A program made the position numbers and the translations under genes. Positions 51,377-60,232 of a DNA stretch of 64,000 bases are shown here, in pieces. The notes under the pieces were generated by a model. The model ran no database searches. It worked only from the letters and a program-made list of their open reading frames with translations, and was not told the origin of the DNA. Source of the DNA: Antarctobacter aquimaris (lineage in GTDB: Bacteria; Pseudomonadota; Alphaproteobacteria; Rhodobacterales; Rhodobacteraceae); NCBI RefSeq assembly GCF_900184945.1, contig NZ_FXYF01000003.1, forward strand, positions 310,001 to 374,000, written 5' to 3'. Position 1 is the stretch's first letter; each line of letters begins with the position of its first letter.

Positions 51377-53350
51377 TTGGCACATATGGCTGAGGGCGCG
51401 GAGGGTCTGCGCTCGATCCCGGCACTTCTGCACCGCAACGCCACAAAGTTCGGCGATGCGCCCGCCTACCGTGAAAAGGAACTGGGGATCTGGCAGAGCT
51501 GGACCTGGGCGGAAACCGAACAGGAGATCGAGGCGCTGGCGCTGGGCCTGCTGAACCTCGGCGTGAACAACGGCGATTTCATCGCCATCATCGGCCGCAA
51601 CCGGCCCAGCCTCTACTGGTCGATGGTCGCGGCGCAGAGCGTCGGCGCCGTGCCGGTGCCGCTGTACCAGGACGCGGTGGCCGAAGAGATGGAATACGTG
51701 CTGAGCCACTGCGGCGCGCGTTTCGCCATCGTCGCCGACCAGGAGCAGGCCGACAAGGTGATCGAGGTGCAGGACCGCCTGCACCAGTTCGAACACCTGA
51801 TCTATGTCGATCCGCGCGGCCTGCGGAAATACGACCACAGCCAGATGCACCAATACAGCCACGTTCAGGACCAGGGTCGCGCCGCGCGCGAGGAATTCCT
51901 GCCCGAGCTGAAGCGGCGGCGCGAGGCGCTGGGCTATGACGACACCTGCGTGATGCTTTACACCTCGGGCACCACGGGCAAGCCCAAGGGCGTGGTGCTG
52001 TCGAACCGCAACATCATCGAAAGCGCCAAAGCCTCGTCGCAGTTCGACGACCTGCGGCGCTCGGATTCGGTACTGGCCTACCTGCCGATGGCCTGGGTGG
52101 GCGATTTCATCTTTTCGATCGGCCAGGCCTACTGGACCGGGTTCTGCGTGAACTGCCCCGAAGCACCCGCCACGATGTACGAAAACCTGCACGAGATCGG
52201 GCCGACCTATTTCTTTGCACCGCCGCGCTATTTCGAGGAGCGCATCACCGCGCTGCTGATCCGGATGGAGGACGCGGGCAAGCTGAAGAAGCGCATGTTC
52301 GACCACTTCATGGCCCATGCCCGCCGGGTCGGGCCCAGGATCCTGGACGGCAAGCCGGTCGGGCTGATGGACCGGCTGAAATACGCACTGGGGCAGGTGC
52401 TGGTCTACGGGCCGGTGCGCAACCGCGCCGGCATGAGCCGGGTGCGCGTGGCCTATACCGCCGGCGAGGCGATCGGGCCGGAGATCTTCGACTTCTGGCG
52501 CTCGCTGGGGATCAACCTCAAGCAGCTGTATGGCCAGACCGAGGCCTCGGTCTTCATCACCGTGCAGCCGGACGGCGAGGTGCGCTCGGACACCGTGGGG
52601 GTGCCCGCGCCGGGTGTCGAGATCCGCATCGCCGAGAGCGGCGAGGTCTTCTACCGCTCGCCCGGGACCTTTGTGGAGTATTACAAGAACCCCGAAAGCA
52701 CCGCCTCGACCAAGGATGCCGAGGGCTGGGTGGCGACCGGGGATGCCGGCTTTATCGAGCCGGAGACCGGGCATCTGCGGATCATCGACCGGGCCAAGGA
52801 CGTGGCCAAGATGTCGAATGGCGCGCTGTTCGCGCCCAAGTACGTCGAGAACAAGCTGAAGTTCTATCCCAACATCCTGGAGGCGGTGGTCTTTGGCGCC
52901 GGGCGCGACCGCTGCTGCGCCTTCATCAACATCGACCTGACGGCGGTGGGCAACTGGGCCGAGCGCAACAATATCGCCTATGCCTCCTATCAGGAGCTGG
53001 CCGGGCACCCCAGGGTGCTGGACATGGTGCAAAAGCACGTCGAGGAGGTGAACGAAAGCGTGGCGCAGGATTCGATGCTGTCGGCCTGCCAAGTCCACAG
53101 GTTCCTCATTCTTCACAAGGAGTTGGACGCCGACGACGGCGAGCTGACGCGGACCCGCAAGGTGCGACGCAAGATCATCGGCGAAAAGTTCGCCGACCTG
53201 GTGGAGGCGCTCTACGACGGGTCGGACAGCATCTACACCGAAACGGAAGTGACCTACGAGGACGGCCGCAAGGGCAAGATCAAGGCGACGCTGGAGATCC
53301 GCGACGCCAAGGTGGTCCCGGTGGCGCCCAAGGCGATGGCGGCGGAATGA
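51377..53350 (+). CDS. AMP-binding long-chain-type acyl-CoA synthetase
   Basis: 657 residues from TTG 51377 (LAHMAEG), which has GGGGAGGA at ideal spacing; ATG 51386 is the alternative. The P-loop motif is Y-T-S-G-T-T-G-K-P-K-G at about residue 195, with YGQTEASVFITVQPDGEVRS and GWVATGDAGFIEPETGHLRI then IDRAKDV. It activates a carboxylic acid to its acyl-CoA through an acyl-adenylate. It heads the Liv-type transporter cluster, so the imported acid is probably its substrate. Confidence 0.9.
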   Translation: MAHMAEGAEGLRSIPALLHRNATKFGDAPAYREKELGIWQSWTWAETEQEIEALALGLLNLGVNNGDFIAIIGRNRPSLYWSMVAAQSVGAVPVPLYQDAVAEEMEYVLSHCGARFAIVADQEQADKVIEVQDRLHQFEHLIYVDPRGLRKYDHSQMHQYSHVQDQGRAAREEFLPELKRRREALGYDDTCVMLYTSGTTGKPKGVVLSNRNIIESAKASSQFDDLRRSDSVLAYLPMAWVGDFIFSIGQAYWTGFCVNCPEAPATMYENLHEIGPTYFFAPPRYFEERITALLIRMEDAGKLKKRMFDHFMAHARRVGPRILDGKPVGLMDRLKYALGQVLVYGPVRNRAGMSRVRVAYTAGEAIGPEIFDFWRSLGINLKQLYGQTEASVFITVQPDGEVRSDTVGVPAPGVEIRIAESGEVFYRSPGTFVEYYKNPESTASTKDAEGWVATGDAGFIEPETGHLRIIDRAKDVAKMSNGALFAPKYVENKLKFYPNILEAVVFGAGRDRCCAFINIDLTAVGNWAERNNIAYASYQELAGHPRVLDMVQKHVEEVNESVAQDSMLSACQVHRFLILHKELDADDGELTRTRKVRRKIIGEKFADLVEALYDGSDSIYTETEVTYEDGRKGKIKATLEIRDAKVVPVAPKAMAAE

Positions 53351-53393
53351 TGGTCGGACGCTCCCGCTGCGCGGATCGCCCCGCCCACCATCC
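53348..53393. repeat. Copy 3 of the CGCCCCGCCCACC intergenic repeat
   Basis: The synthetase stop codon region begins GATGGT, which pairs with ACCATC at 53386-53391. Between them lie CGCTCCCGCTGCGCGGATCG and CCCCGCC. It is similar to 24928-24981. Confidence 0.5.
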
Positions 53394-53406
53394 CTTGGGC
53401 GTTGCG

Positions 53407-53580
53407 CTATTTTTCGTGGTACGTTTGTTGTACCAAGGTCTTCCACCAGAGTGGGGCAGACACCGGGTCAATACCGTTGAGAACGCACACAGCTTCAAAT
53501 GCCGTAGAGCTTTTCTCACCTCGTCGAAGCGACTCACTAATAGCCCCGTGAACGAAAAGCGAAAGCTGTGTGTGTTCCAT
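53407..53580 (-). CDS. 57-residue hypothetical protein in a low-GC stretch
   Basis: ATG 53580 gives MEHTQLSLFVHGAISESLRR, GEKSSTAFEAVCVLNGIDPV and SAPLWWKTLVQQTYHEK. AGGA lies about 11 bases upstream. The surrounding 300 bases are clearly poorer in G+C than the flanking genes, suggesting acquired DNA. It is antisense to the synthetase-to-livG direction. No family is recognised, and it may be a relic. Confidence 0.4.
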   Translation of the reverse strand: MEHTQLSLFVHGAISESLRRGEKSSTAFEAVCVLNGIDPVSAPLWWKTLVQQTYHEK

Positions 53581-53723
53581 GCTCGAATCATCCTTTGGTG
53601 GTCGAGCCTCCCAAGTAGAAGCCGTCAAGTTGCCTGTGCGGCAAAAGGTGTTTGCGTGCGCTTTTGTGGTCGCCAACGGGGCCTCTACGTTGGACCGTCT
53701 TGGCTTCTTCAGAGGGCGAAAGC

Positions 53724-54536
53724 ATGAAAGACACCGAGGGATACGTCACCGCGGACGGCCGCCAGATCGGCGGCGTGCTGATGGAGATGAAGAACATTAC
53801 CCTTAAGTTCGGAGGGGTTACGGCGATCAACGACATCTCCTTTGACATCCGTGAGGGGGAGATCCGGGCGATCATCGGGCCGAACGGGGCGGGCAAGTCC
53901 TCGATGCTGAACATCATCTCGGGGTTCTACACGCCGACCGTGGGCGAGGTCTGGTACAAGGGGGCCAAGCGTCCGCCGATGAAGCCCTACGAGGTGGCGC
54001 GGATGGGCGTGGCGCGGACCTTCCAGAACATCGCGCTGTTCGAGGGGATGACCGTGCTGGACAACGTGATGACCGGCCGGCTGACGCACATGCATGCCAG
54101 CATCGCGGCGCAGGCGATCTGGTGGGGCAAGGCCCGCAACGAGGAGATGGCGAACCGCGAGGTCGTCGAGAAAGTCATTGATTTCCTTGAGATTCAAGCG
54201 ATCCGCAAGACCCCGGTGGGCCGTCTGCCCTACGGTCTGAAAAAGCGGGTGGAGCTGGCGCGGGCGCTGGCGGCGGAGCCGTCGATCCTGCTGCTGGACG
54301 AGCCGATGGCCGGCATGAACGTCGAGGAAAAAGAGGACATGAGCCGCTTTATCCTGGACGTGAACGACGAGTTCGGCACCACGATCGCGCTGATCGAGCA
54401 CGACATGGGCGTGGTCATGGACCTGTCCGACCGGGTGGTGGTGATGGACTACGGCAAGAAGATCGGGGACGGCACACCGGACGAGGTGCGCCGCAACCAG
54501 GACGTGATCGACGCCTACCTGGGGGTGCCGCACTGA
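53724..54536 (+). CDS. livG: LivG-type ABC transporter ATPase
   Basis: 270 residues. Walker A is IIGPNGAGKSSMLNIISGFY, the signature is LPYGLKKRVELARAL (Pro and Lys in place of the usual Ser and Gln) and Walker B is ILLLDEPMAGMN. The extended insert after Walker A (RLTHMHASIAAQAIWWGKAR) is typical of the branched-chain amino acid/LivG branch. It partners LivF, LivH and LivM. It ends 88 bases before livH, with a strong inverted repeat between. Confidence 0.93.
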   Translation: MKDTEGYVTADGRQIGGVLMEMKNITLKFGGVTAINDISFDIREGEIRAIIGPNGAGKSSMLNIISGFYTPTVGEVWYKGAKRPPMKPYEVARMGVARTFQNIALFEGMTVLDNVMTGRLTHMHASIAAQAIWWGKARNEEMANREVVEKVIDFLEIQAIRKTPVGRLPYGLKKRVELARALAAEPSILLLDEPMAGMNVEEKEDMSRFILDVNDEFGTTIALIEHDMGVVMDLSDRVVVMDYGKKIGDGTPDEVRRNQDVIDAYLGVPH

Positions 54537-54558
54537 TGCGGGGCCTCTTGTACAAAAG

Positions 54559-54593
54559 GTACGTTTTGACCTGTGTTTTGGGTCAAAACGTAC
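54559..54593 (+). promoter_or_regulatory. Perfect 13-base inverted repeat between livG and livH
   Basis: GTACGTTTTGACC and GGTCAAAACGTAC are exact reverse complements with loop TGTGTTTTG. The stem has few GC pairs compared with this genome, unlike the common terminators here. As RNA it would set the relative yield of ATPase and permease; as DNA it is a good operator candidate. Confidence 0.7.
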
Positions 54594-54623
54594 AACTCGG
54601 GATTTCGGCAGGGGAGTGCTGAT

Positions 54624-55583
54624 TTGGACTTTCTGAACAACATCTTCATCAAGCCCTTCGTCGACATGATCGAGGCGCCGGATTTCCTGTTGCAGGTGCT
54701 GTGGGAGGGGCTGGTTTCGGGCATCCTCTATGCGTTGATCGCGCTGGGCTTCGTGCTGATCTTCCGCTCCAGCCGGATCTTCAACTTTGCCCAGGGCATC
54801 ATGGTGGTGTTTGCCGCGCTGACGCTGGTGGGGCTGCATTCCTTCGGCATCCCCGCGTGGATCGCGGTGCTGCTGACGCTGGGCGTGATGTTCGTGCTGG
54901 CGGTTAGCATCGAGCGGGTGGTGCTGCGGCCGCTGGTCGGGCAGCCGGACATCATCCTGTTCATGGCGACCATCGGCATCACGCTGTTCCTGATCGGCGG
55001 CGGCGAGATCATCTTTGGCGGCGAGAACAAGGTGATGATCACCTCGGAACTGGGCATTCCCACCGGCGACACGGTGCTGGAGCCCTGGGGCGGGCTGCTG
55101 ATCCTGACGCATCTGGACATCACCGTGGTGGTGGTGGCGGGTCTGCTGGTGGCGGCGCTGCTGGCGTTCCTGAACTACACCCAGATGGGCCGGGCGATCC
55201 GCGCGCTGGGCGACGATCACCAGGCGGCGCTGTCGGTGGGCATCTCGTTGCAGACGATCTGGGTGCTGGTCTGGTTCATCGCCGGGATCATCGCGCTGGT
55301 CACGGGCATCGCCTGGGGCGCGCGGGCCGGGGTCAGCTTTGCGCTGGAGGTGATCGCCTACAAGGCGCTGCCGGTGCTGATGCTGGGCGGGCTGGAAAGC
55401 ATCACCGGGGCGATCATCGGCGGGCTGATGATCGGCATCCTGGAAAAGCTGTTCGAGATCTACTGGGGTCAGCCCCTGCTGGGCGGCAACACCGAGACCT
55501 GGTTTGCCTTTGTGCTGGCGCTGATCGTGCTGCTGTTCCGGCCGCAGGGCCTGTTCGGAGAGCGCATCATCGAGAGGGTGTAG
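54624..55583 (+). CDS. livH: LivH-type ABC transporter permease
   Basis: 319 residues from TTG 54624 (GGGGAG eight bases upstream). About eight helices. Typical LivH features are LWEGLVSGILYALIALGFVL, FNFAQGIMVVFAAL, TQMGRAIRALGDDHQAALSV and LIVLLFRPQGLFGERIIERV. It forms the channel with LivM. The substrate may be a branched amino acid or, given the neighbouring CoA ligases, a carboxylic acid. Confidence 0.92.
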   Translation: MDFLNNIFIKPFVDMIEAPDFLLQVLWEGLVSGILYALIALGFVLIFRSSRIFNFAQGIMVVFAALTLVGLHSFGIPAWIAVLLTLGVMFVLAVSIERVVLRPLVGQPDIILFMATIGITLFLIGGGEIIFGGENKVMITSELGIPTGDTVLEPWGGLLILTHLDITVVVVAGLLVAALLAFLNYTQMGRAIRALGDDHQAALSVGISLQTIWVLVWFIAGIIALVTGIAWGARAGVSFALEVIAYKALPVLMLGGLESITGAIIGGLMIGILEKLFEIYWGQPLLGGNTETWFAFVLALIVLLFRPQGLFGERIIERV

Positions 55584-55585
55584 CG

Positions 55586-55687
55586 CGGCCCGGGTCTGCC
55601 CGGGCCGGTCGCGGAAAGGGTAGGGCGGGGTTTGCCCCGCCACGCCGAGTGAACGAGACCGGGGCGGCGGGGAGACCCCCGCCCTGC
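55586..55687. repeat. Hairpin and REP pair after livH
   Basis: CGGCCCGGG-TCTG-CCCGGGCCG (55586-55607) is a perfect nine-base hairpin just after the livH stop. Then come GGCGGGG-TTTG-CCCCGCC (55624-55641) and, inverted, GGCGGGG-AGAC-CCCCGCC (55666-55683). With their GTAGG- and -CCTGC flanks they form a REP pair akin to the one inside rayT. Confidence 0.75.
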
Positions 55688-55716
55688 GGAAGTCGGCGAA
55701 ACGAGGACTGGAACCG

Positions 55717-55965
55717 ATGTCGAAACTGATCGCAATCCTGAACGTGGTGGCCTGGTCCGGCTTTTGGGCTTTCGGCTACCTGGCGTTGACCGCCAACCCG
55801 GACGCAGGCGGCCGCATGGTCGTCGCACTGCTGCTGGCGGCGGCGGGGGCGGCGGTGGGGCTGTGGGCCTATTTCTGGCTGGTCCGGCACGCCGAGGCCA
55901 CGGGGTATGCGAAACCGACGCGCAGCCGCGCGCGCCACGATGCGGACGAGGGACTGGATGCCTGA
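55717..55965 (+). CDS. 82-residue membrane protein within the liv cluster
   Basis: Two transmembrane helices (LIAILNVVAWSGFWAFGYLA and VVALLLAAAGAAVGLWAYFW) and a basic tail. It overlaps the next gene by eight bases. Small two-helix proteins of this kind sit between livH and livM in related clusters and may be auxiliary. No domain is recognised. Confidence 0.7.
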   Translation: MSKLIAILNVVAWSGFWAFGYLALTANPDAGGRMVVALLLAAAGAAVGLWAYFWLVRHAEATGYAKPTRSRARHDADEGLDA

Positions 55966-56296
55966 GAAACCGAAACAGCAGGACCGGTCGCCGCGCGGCC
56001 GGTCGAAACCGATCGAAGACGCGGCCGACCTGGCCCGCGGCGCCAACGGGCTGGGCGACGCGGACGACTGGGCGGCGCAGGCGGAACCGGCCGTTCACAT
56101 GATGCGCGCCGGCGTCGCCGGGGCCATGGCGATGAGCCTGGGCGCCGCGGCCTTCACGCTGGAGAGCATGGCGCGGATGATGAGCCTGGGCGGCGCACAG
56201 CGCCCCGAGGCAGACACCGGCGACGACATCGAGGGCATCGGGGGACCGGCCGCGCCGGTCCGGCGCACCCGGACGCCACCGAAGGACAAGAAGTAG
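55958..56296 (+). CDS. 112-residue protein with one hydrophobic segment, within the liv cluster
   Basis: ATG 55958 overlaps the previous stop. The N-terminal half is polar and basic (MPEKPKQQDRSPRGRSKPIE), the middle is an amphipathic or membrane helix (MRAGVAGAMAMSLGAAAFTL), and the C-terminus is charged (RRTRTPPKDKK). The function is unknown. Its place between permease genes suggests co-expression with the transporter. Confidence 0.65.
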   Translation: MPEKPKQQDRSPRGRSKPIEDAADLARGANGLGDADDWAAQAEPAVHMMRAGVAGAMAMSLGAAAFTLESMARMMSLGGAQRPEADTGDDIEGIGGPAAPVRRTRTPPKDKK

Positions 56297-56306
56297 GACA
56301 ACACAG

Positions 56307-57383
56307 ATGCTTTATCGCACCGCGGGACAGTTCAAGACCAGCTACGAGGCGGACCAGGCGCTGTTCCCGGTCCGGCAGGACGCCGTTCTGCTGGGGATCA
56401 TCCTGGTCTTTGTCTGGGTGGTCTTTCCGCTCACGGCGTCGGAATTCGTCTTTCAGACGCTGCTGATCCCGATCCTGATCTATTCGCTGGCCGCGCTGGG
56501 GCTGAACATCCTGACCGGCTATGCCGGGCAGCTGAGCCTGGGCACGGCGGCCTTCATGGGCGTGGGCGCCTATGCCTGCTACAAGATGATCACGATCATG
56601 CCCTGGATGAACCCGATCGTGGCGATCCTGCTGTCGGGCGTGTTCAGCGCGGGCGTGGGGGTGGCGTTCGGTATCCCGTCATTGCGGATCAAGGGATTCT
56701 ACCTGGCCATCGCGACGCTGGCGGCGCAGTTCTTCCTGGTCTGGCTGTTCGAGAAATGGGCCTGGCTGTACAACTACAATGCCTCGGGCGCGATCCAGGT
56801 GCCGAACCTGGAGATCCTGGGGCATTACGTGTCCGGGCCGCAGGCCTCCAGCCTGACGCAGTATTTCGTGGTGCTGGGGGTGGTGACGCTGATCACCATG
56901 CTCTGCATCAACCTGACGCGCGGCAACCTGGGCCGGACCTGGAAGGCGACGCGCGACATGGACATCGCCGCCGAGCTGATCGGCATCAACCTGATGTGGT
57001 CCAAGCTGACGGCCTTTGCCATCTCGTCCTACATCGTGGGGGTGGCGGGGGCGCTGTTCGTCTTCATGTGGCGCGGGGCGGCAGAGCCGAACCTGTTCGA
57101 CATCCCGCTGTCGTTCCGCATCCTGTTCATCGCCATCATCGGCGGGCTGGGGTCGATCCTGGGCAACTACCTGGGCGCGATCCTGATCGTCGGGCTGCCG
57201 GTGGTGCTGAACCTGCTGCCGAATGCGCTGGGCCTGCCGATCTCGTCCTCGATGGTCGAGCATCTGAACATCATGATCGTGGGCAGCCTGATCATCTTCT
57301 TCCTGATCGTCGAGCCGCACGGGCTGGCGCAGCTGTGGCGGCTGATGCGGGAGAAGCTGATCCTCTGGCCGTTCCCGTATTGA
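56307..57383 (+). CDS. livM: LivM-type ABC transporter permease
   Basis: 358 residues with about nine helices. The LivM signatures are LGLNILTGYAGQLSLGTAAF with MGVGAYACYKM, IKGFYLAIATLAAQFFLVWL, RDMDIAAELIGINLMWSKLT and FIAIIGGLGSILGNYLGAIL. It completes the channel with LivH. Intact and in operon order, 10 bases after the small gene. Confidence 0.93.
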   Translation: MLYRTAGQFKTSYEADQALFPVRQDAVLLGIILVFVWVVFPLTASEFVFQTLLIPILIYSLAALGLNILTGYAGQLSLGTAAFMGVGAYACYKMITIMPWMNPIVAILLSGVFSAGVGVAFGIPSLRIKGFYLAIATLAAQFFLVWLFEKWAWLYNYNASGAIQVPNLEILGHYVSGPQASSLTQYFVVLGVVTLITMLCINLTRGNLGRTWKATRDMDIAAELIGINLMWSKLTAFAISSYIVGVAGALFVFMWRGAAEPNLFDIPLSFRILFIAIIGGLGSILGNYLGAILIVGLPVVLNLLPNALGLPISSSMVEHLNIMIVGSLIIFFLIVEPHGLAQLWRLMREKLILWPFPY

Positions 57384-57491
57384 CGGCCCGTATTGACGGA
57401 AGGTGCGTGCCAGCACGCACCCTGCGGCGGCCCGGGAAGACCAAGACACAAGACAAGACACCGATTTGAGCCAATCCAAGGGAGGAAAGAC

Positions 57492-58790
57492 ATGAAACAC
57501 TTCACCAAACTGGCGCTGGCCGGGGCACTTGCGGCGCTGACCGCAGGCGCGTCGATGGCGCAGGAACTCTATGCCCCGAACCTCGCGTATCGGACCGGGC
57601 CCTTTGCCGCGACCGGCATCCCGCTGATGAACGGCCAGGCCGACTACATGACCATGCTGAACAAGCGGGACGGCGGCATCGGCGGCGTGATGATCAACGC
57701 CGAGGAATGCGAGACCGGCTATTCCACCGAGAAGGGCGTGGAGTGCTACGAAAAGACCAAGGGCAAGGCGATCGTGACCCAGCCGTGGTCGACCGGCATC
57801 ACCCTTCAGGTGCTGCCCAAGACCAACGTCGACATGATCCCGATCCTGGCGCCGGGCTACGGCTTCAGCCCGATGATGGACGGCAAGACCTTCCAGTGGT
57901 CGTTCAACACGCCCGCGGGTTACTGGGATGCCGCCGACATGATCATCCAGTACCTGGAAAGCCAGGGGTCGCTGGACGGCAAGAAGATCGCCTTTCTGCA
58001 CCTCGACCACCCGTTCGGCAAGGAGCCGATCCCGGTGCTGGAACAGCTGGCGGCCGAAAAGGGCTTTTCCATGGTGCCGATCCCGGTCGGCCTGAAGGAG
58101 ATGCAGAACCAGTCGGCGCAGTGGTTGCAGATCCGCCGCGAGCGTCCGGACTACGTGGTGATGTGGGGCTGGGGCGCGATGAACGCCGGCGCCATCACCG
58201 AGGCGGTCAAGACCAAGTTCCCGATGGAGAACTTCCTGGGCGTGTGGTGGTCGGGGCATGATGCCGACCTGGCGCTGGTGGGCGCGGACGGCAAGGGCTA
58301 CAAGTCGATCAGCTGGTCCTTCCCGAACCCGGATGCACCGGTGATGCAGGACATCAGGACCCATGTCATCGACGCCGGCCTGAGCAAGACCGACGCGACC
58401 GAGTCCTCGGGCGTGTTCTACTCGCGCGGCATCGTGATCTCGGCGATCCTGTCCGAGGCCGTCCGCGTGGCACAGGCTCAGTACGGCACGGCGGAGATCA
58501 ACGCCGAGCAGCTGCGCTGGGGCCTCGAGAACCTCGACATGACCGCCGAGCGCATCGACGAGCTGGGCCTGACCGGCATGCTGCCGCCGTTCAAGACCTC
58601 CTGCGCCAACCACACCGGTCACTCCGGCGGCTGGATGCTGGAATGGGACGGCGAAAAGTTCGTCAAGGTCTCCGACCTGCTGACCGCAAACGTCGACAGC
58701 TACCGCGCGCTGGCGGCCGAGAAGGCGAAGGAATACGCCGACGCCAACGCGCCCTGGCCGGTGAACGAAGCCTGCGACGCGACCAACTGA
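57492..58790 (+). CDS. livK: LivK-type periplasmic binding protein
   Basis: 432 residues. Signal peptide MKHFTKLALAGALAALTAGA then SMAQEL. The body is a type I periplasmic binding fold (Peripla_BP_6-like): LYAPNLAYRTGPFAATGIPL, KIAFLHLDHPFGKEPIPVLE and VVMWGWGAMNAGAITEAVKT. GGAGGAAAG precedes ATG 57492. It binds the ligand of the importer. The many aromatic residues (WSTGITLQ, FQWSFNTPAGYW) are compatible with an aromatic or hydrophobic acid ligand, which is only inference. Confidence 0.9.
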   Translation: MKHFTKLALAGALAALTAGASMAQELYAPNLAYRTGPFAATGIPLMNGQADYMTMLNKRDGGIGGVMINAEECETGYSTEKGVECYEKTKGKAIVTQPWSTGITLQVLPKTNVDMIPILAPGYGFSPMMDGKTFQWSFNTPAGYWDAADMIIQYLESQGSLDGKKIAFLHLDHPFGKEPIPVLEQLAAEKGFSMVPIPVGLKEMQNQSAQWLQIRRERPDYVVMWGWGAMNAGAITEAVKTKFPMENFLGVWWSGHDADLALVGADGKGYKSISWSFPNPDAPVMQDIRTHVIDAGLSKTDATESSGVFYSRGIVISAILSEAVRVAQAQYGTAEINAEQLRWGLENLDMTAERIDELGLTGMLPPFKTSCANHTGHSGGWMLEWDGEKFVKVSDLLTANVDSYRALAAEKAKEYADANAPWPVNEACDATN

Positions 58791-58800
58791 GCGCGTCCTT

Positions 58801-58855
58801 CCCGGCGGCGCGCGGGCGTCGCCGGGGTCTTTCGAGTATTTGGACCAAGAAGAAG
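58801..58855 (+). terminator. Hairpin plus GAGTATTTGGACCAAGAAGAAG element between livK and livF
   Basis: Arms CCCGGCG (58801-58807) and CGCCGGG (58820-58826) form a stem. The element TCGAGTATTTGGACCAAGAA follows, as near 21945 and 30150. It probably attenuates transcription after the abundant binding protein. Confidence 0.55.
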
Positions 58856-58896
58856 CCCGGGGCGGTAGAGACGCCCGGCGGATGGGGAAGACGGCG

Positions 58897-59721
58897 ATGC
58901 TGGATGCAGGACGGACCGACGACGCGCTGCTGGAGGTCAACAACATCGAGGTGATCTACAACCACGTGATCCTCGTGCTGAAAGGCGTCAGCCTGAGTGT
59001 GAAAAAGGGCGGGATCACCGCCCTCTTGGGCGGCAACGGCGCAGGCAAGACCACCACGCTGAAGGCGATCTCGAACCTGCTGCACAGCGAGCGCGGCGAG
59101 GTGACCAAGGGCACCATCCATTACAAGGGCGAGCGGGTGCAGGACCTGGACCCGGCGGCGCTGGTCAAGCGCGGGGTGATCCAGGTGATGGAGGGGCGGC
59201 ATTGTTTCGGCCACCTGACGGTGGAGGAAAACCTGCTGACCGGCGCCTATACCCGGCGCGACGGCAAGGCCGCCGTGCTGGCGGACCTGGAGATGGTCTA
59301 TGGCTATTTCCCCCGCCTCAGGGAGCGGCGCAAGTCGCAGGCGGGCTATACCTCGGGCGGCGAGCAGCAGATGACGGCGATCGGCCGCGCGCTGATGAGC
59401 CGGCCCGAGACTGTGCTGCTGGACGAGCCCAGCATGGGGCTGGCGCCGCAGCTGGTGGAGCAGATCTTCGAGATCGTGAAATCGGTCAACGAGAACGAGG
59501 GCGTGTCGTTCCTGCTGGCCGAGCAGAACACCAACGTGGCGCTGAAATACGCCCATTCCGGTTACATCCTGGAGAACGGGCGCGTGGTGATGGAGGGGCC
59601 CGCGGCCGAGCTGCGCGAGAACCCGGACGTCAAGGAATTCTACCTCGGCATGTCGGACGAGGGTCGCAAGTCGTTCCGCGACGTGCGGTCCTACCGCCGC
59701 CGCAAGCGCTGGCTGGCCTGA
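58897..59721 (+). CDS. livF: LivF-type ABC transporter ATPase
   Basis: 274 residues from ATG 58897 (GGGGAAG upstream; ATG 58882 is possible). Walker A is ALLGGNGAGKTTTLKAISNL, the signature SGGEQQMTAIGRAL and Walker B VLLDEPSMGLAP. It pairs with LivG to drive import. The insert KGTIHYKGERVQDLDPAALV and the C-terminal segment LGMSDEGRKSFRDV are standard for LivF. Confidence 0.92.
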   Translation: MLDAGRTDDALLEVNNIEVIYNHVILVLKGVSLSVKKGGITALLGGNGAGKTTTLKAISNLLHSERGEVTKGTIHYKGERVQDLDPAALVKRGVIQVMEGRHCFGHLTVEENLLTGAYTRRDGKAAVLADLEMVYGYFPRLRERRKSQAGYTSGGEQQMTAIGRALMSRPETVLLDEPSMGLAPQLVEQIFEIVKSVNENEGVSFLLAEQNTNVALKYAHSGYILENGRVVMEGPAAELRENPDVKEFYLGMSDEGRKSFRDVRSYRRRKRWLA

Positions 59722-59784
59722 GCCGGGACCGGAGCGACAGCGACCGGCGCACCCCGTGCCGGCGACACGACAAGGAGTGACGAG

Positions 59785-60180
59785 ATGATCCGTTTTGCCC
59801 AAGCCCTGAGCCTGTGCGGCGCCGTCGCGCTGGCGGCGATGCCGGCCGTGGCCTCGGACCTGGTGGTGCGGGAGGTGTTGCAGGAAGAGCCGCTGACCGA
59901 TGCGCCGGACATGACGGTGCGGATCACCCGCGTCACGCTCAAGCCCGGCGGCGTCATCGAGCGGCACGCCCATGCCGGCGACGAGCACCTGGTGGTGCTG
60001 ACCGGGGGCAAGCTGCGGATCGGCGACGGGCAGGAGATCACGCTGGCCGAGGGCACGGTGATGTTCCATTCGGCCGGGGACGGGCACGGGCCCTATACCA
60101 ACCTCGGGACAGCGGACATCGTCGTGCTGACCACCCACGTGGTGCGCGTCTACGAACCGTTCAGCTGGCCCGTGGAGTGA
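59785..60180 (+). CDS. Secreted cupin-domain protein
   Basis: 131 residues. Signal peptide MIRFAQALSLCGAVALAAMP then AVASD. One cupin domain: GVIERHAHAGDEHLVVLTGG carries the H-x-H and E metal ligands of motif 1, and the second motif is HSAGDGHGPYTNLG. It may bind a metal or a small acid in the periplasm. It lies 63 bases after livF, in the same direction, so an auxiliary role in substrate handling is possible. Confidence 0.85.
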   Translation: MIRFAQALSLCGAVALAAMPAVASDLVVREVLQEEPLTDAPDMTVRITRVTLKPGGVIERHAHAGDEHLVVLTGGKLRIGDGQEITLAEGTVMFHSAGDGHGPYTNLGTADIVVLTTHVVRVYEPFSWPVE

Positions 60181-60232
60181 TGCCATGACCGCCGGTCCGG
60201 AGACCGCCGGCCCGCACCGCGCGCGGGCCGGA

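Noticed and set aside
53652-53723. Upstream extension of LivG
   Set aside because: The extension is read from the low-GC patch and lacks a ribosome site; ATG 53724 has GAGGG nearby and fits the family length.
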